Shown: positions 4,210-5,348 of the stretch, one piece after another
Layout: every line of letters starts with the position of its first letter
Position numbering within the stretch: position 1 is the stretch's first letter
NCBI GenBank assembly: GCA_023228445.1
Contig: JALOBD010000147.1
Coordinates: forward strand, 1-5,348
Direction of reading: 5' to 3'
DNA: 5,348 nucleotides
DNA from: Sphaerochaeta sp.
Lineage (GTDB): Bacteria; Spirochaetota; Spirochaetia; Sphaerochaetales; Sphaerochaetaceae
Translations under genes and position numbers: made by a program
Notes under the pieces: model-generated
The model's database searches: none
What the model was told of the DNA's origin: nothing
The model's input: only the letters and a program-made list of their open reading frames with translations

Positions 4210-5348
4210 ATGAAGATCAACCCCTTCGGTCTCGTGAATAAGCTCAGGGCGATCCTGAACAGGCGGCAGAAGCAGAAGAGCATCGTCTTGCTCATTCTCT
4301 TTGTAATCATGGCCCTCACCCAGGTCGTCGGTGTGGCGGCGATCTTCCCCTTCATGAACCTGGTCATGGAACCTGCACAGCTGGCAAGCCACCGCTCGTT
4401 GCGCTTCGTCTACGACCTCTTCAGCTTCTCCTCCACGGATAGCTTCATCCTCTTCATGGGCTTCGGCCTCTTCTTCTTCATCGTCTTCTCCAACGTACTG
4501 AGCGCCTTCACCGTCTACGCCCGCACCCGCTTCGTCATGAGCCTCAACCACGAGCTCTCCTCCTACCTGCTGACCGTCTACCTCTCCAAGCCCTACCCCT
4601 TCTTCCTCAACCGCAATACCTCCACCCTCGGCAAGAACCTCCTTGCCGAGGTCTACCAGCTGACCAACGGCCTCTTGATGCCGATCTTCGAGTTGGTCGT
4701 CAACATCCTCATCGCCCTCACCTTGGTGGTGGTGCTCTTCGTCAGCGACCCCATCAGCGCCTTCGTGGTGCTGGTGGTCATCGGCGGCTGTTATGTGGCC
4801 ATCAACCTCAAGACGAGGAAGAAGATCCGCACAAGCGGTCGCCAGCGCCTTGCGGCAAACCAAGGGCGCTACAAGACCACCACAGAGGCGCTCTCGGGCA
4901 TCAAGACGACGAAGGTGCTGGGGCGCGAGGGCTTCTTCATCGAGCAGTTCAACAAGGATAGTCGTCGCTTTACCCGGGTGGAGACCTCCATCCGCGTCAT
5001 TCGGGAGATTCCCCGCTACGCCCTCGATGCGCTGGCCTTCGGCACCATCGTGCTGCTCGTCGTGATCTTGACCATCACCCGTGGCGGGGCGGCAAAGGTC
5101 ATCCCGATGGTCAGTCTCTTCGCCTTCGCCGGCTATCGTCTGCTGCCGGCGATGCAGGCGATCTTCAGCTCGGTCACCTCGATCTACTTCAACCAACCGA
5201 TCCTCGACACCCTCCTTGAGGATTTGATACGCAACAAGAAGATCAACTCCACCGAGCGGGTACAACCGATGGAGTTGCACGACTCAATCGTGCTCGACCA
5301 GATCCAGTTCTCCTACCCCGAGACCTCGATCCCAGTGTTGAACAAGGT
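4210..5348 (+). CDS. ABC exporter, permease domain with start of fused ATPase (3' end outside window)
   Basis: The open frame continues past the window end: 379 codons plus two bases are present. Residues 1-340 form a type I ABC exporter membrane domain with about six hydrophobic segments, near 24-52, 78-102, 155-178, 180-198, 272-290 and 297-320. Intracellular helices between them include 'EALSGIKTTKVLGRE' (226-240), a pattern common in lipid and glycan flippases. 'GVAAIFPFMNLV' (41-52) is also typical of PglK-like members. The ATPase domain begins near residue 358 ('SIVLDQIQFSYPETSIPVLNK'), with the A-loop tyrosine Y369 that stacks on ATP. Walker A and later motifs lie beyond the edge. Inferred role: ATP-driven flipping of a lipid-linked sugar or other lipid. 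A peptide or drug exporter is the alternative. Start ATG 4210 has a weak TAAGG site. Third-position G/C is very high: 47 of the first 53 codons. Confidence 0.88.
   Translation, partial: MKINPFGLVNKLRAILNRRQKQKSIVLLILFVIMALTQVVGVAAIFPFMNLVMEPAQLASHRSLRFVYDLFSFSSTDSFILFMGFGLFFFIVFSNVLSAFTVYARTRFVMSLNHELSSYLLTVYLSKPYPFFLNRNTSTLGKNLLAEVYQLTNGLLMPIFELVVNILIALTLVVVLFVSDPISAFVVLVVIGGCYVAINLKTRKKIRTSGRQRLAANQGRYKTTTEALSGIKTTKVLGREGFFIEQFNKDSRRFTRVETSIRVIREIPRYALDALAFGTIVLLVVILTITRGGAAKVIPMVSLFAFAGYRLLPAMQAIFSSVTSIYFNQPILDTLLEDLIRNKKINSTERVQPMELHDSIVLDQIQFSYPETSIPVLNK

Noticed and set aside
3973..5280. A 435-codon open frame on the minus strand opposite the ABC exporter
   Set aside because: The translation is dominated by D, E, G, H and Q with no domain pattern, which is what the complement of a GC3-rich membrane-protein gene gives. 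The plus strand carries a clear ABC membrane domain over nearly the same bases.

Overview
This is a GC-rich bacterial window of ordinary chromosomal character, with tightly packed genes on both strands. The gene content (a rubredoxin, a NimA-like flavoprotein and two nitroreductases) suggests an anaerobe or microaerophile. Nothing in the sequence fixes the taxon. A Sphaerochaeta-like spirochaete is one possibility by overall impression only. I see no phage, transposon, CRISPR, tRNA or rRNA signal.

Layout, left to right. Positions 1-435 (+) hold the C-terminal part of a WYL-domain transcriptional regulator cut by the window edge. Positions 493-654 (+) hold a complete 53-residue rubredoxin gene with its own recognisable promoter, a strong ribosome binding site and a factor-independent terminator. 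Positions 718-1194 (+) encode a NimA-like, FMN-binding split-barrel protein. Positions 1251-1820 (+) encode a 189-residue nitroreductase-fold protein. Converging on it with only 6 bases between the stops is a 12-segment MFS transporter on the minus strand (3137 to 1827), whose N-terminal half resembles the FLVCR/SLC49 branch. A 78-base divergent promoter region separates it from an NfsA-like nitroreductase at 3216-4001 (+). After a 208-base leader region comes an ABC exporter subunit (4210 to the window end, +). It contains the complete membrane domain but only the first strand of the ATPase domain.

How the genes may work together: positions 493-4001 look like a small redox neighbourhood. It has one iron electron carrier and three predicted flavin reductases, with a transporter between them. 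A role in reducing nitro compounds, quinones or oxygen is plausible, but substrates cannot be read from sequence. The WYL regulator could control the adjacent genes, but its binding site is unknown. The ABC exporter (lipid or glycan flippase type, PglK/MsbA-like) has much more extreme G/C use at third codon positions and probably belongs to the next locus.

The most noteworthy non-coding signals are four. A tandem 12-mer gives the rubredoxin terminator two possible 5' arms. The NimA-like gene starts 10 bases after the terminator T-run with no Shine-Dalgarno. In the divergent region both genes lack a Shine-Dalgarno and have -10-like boxes at leaderless spacing. A 17-codon upstream reading frame with a perfect hairpin ends two bases before the ABC gene. 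I found no convincing wholly new system.
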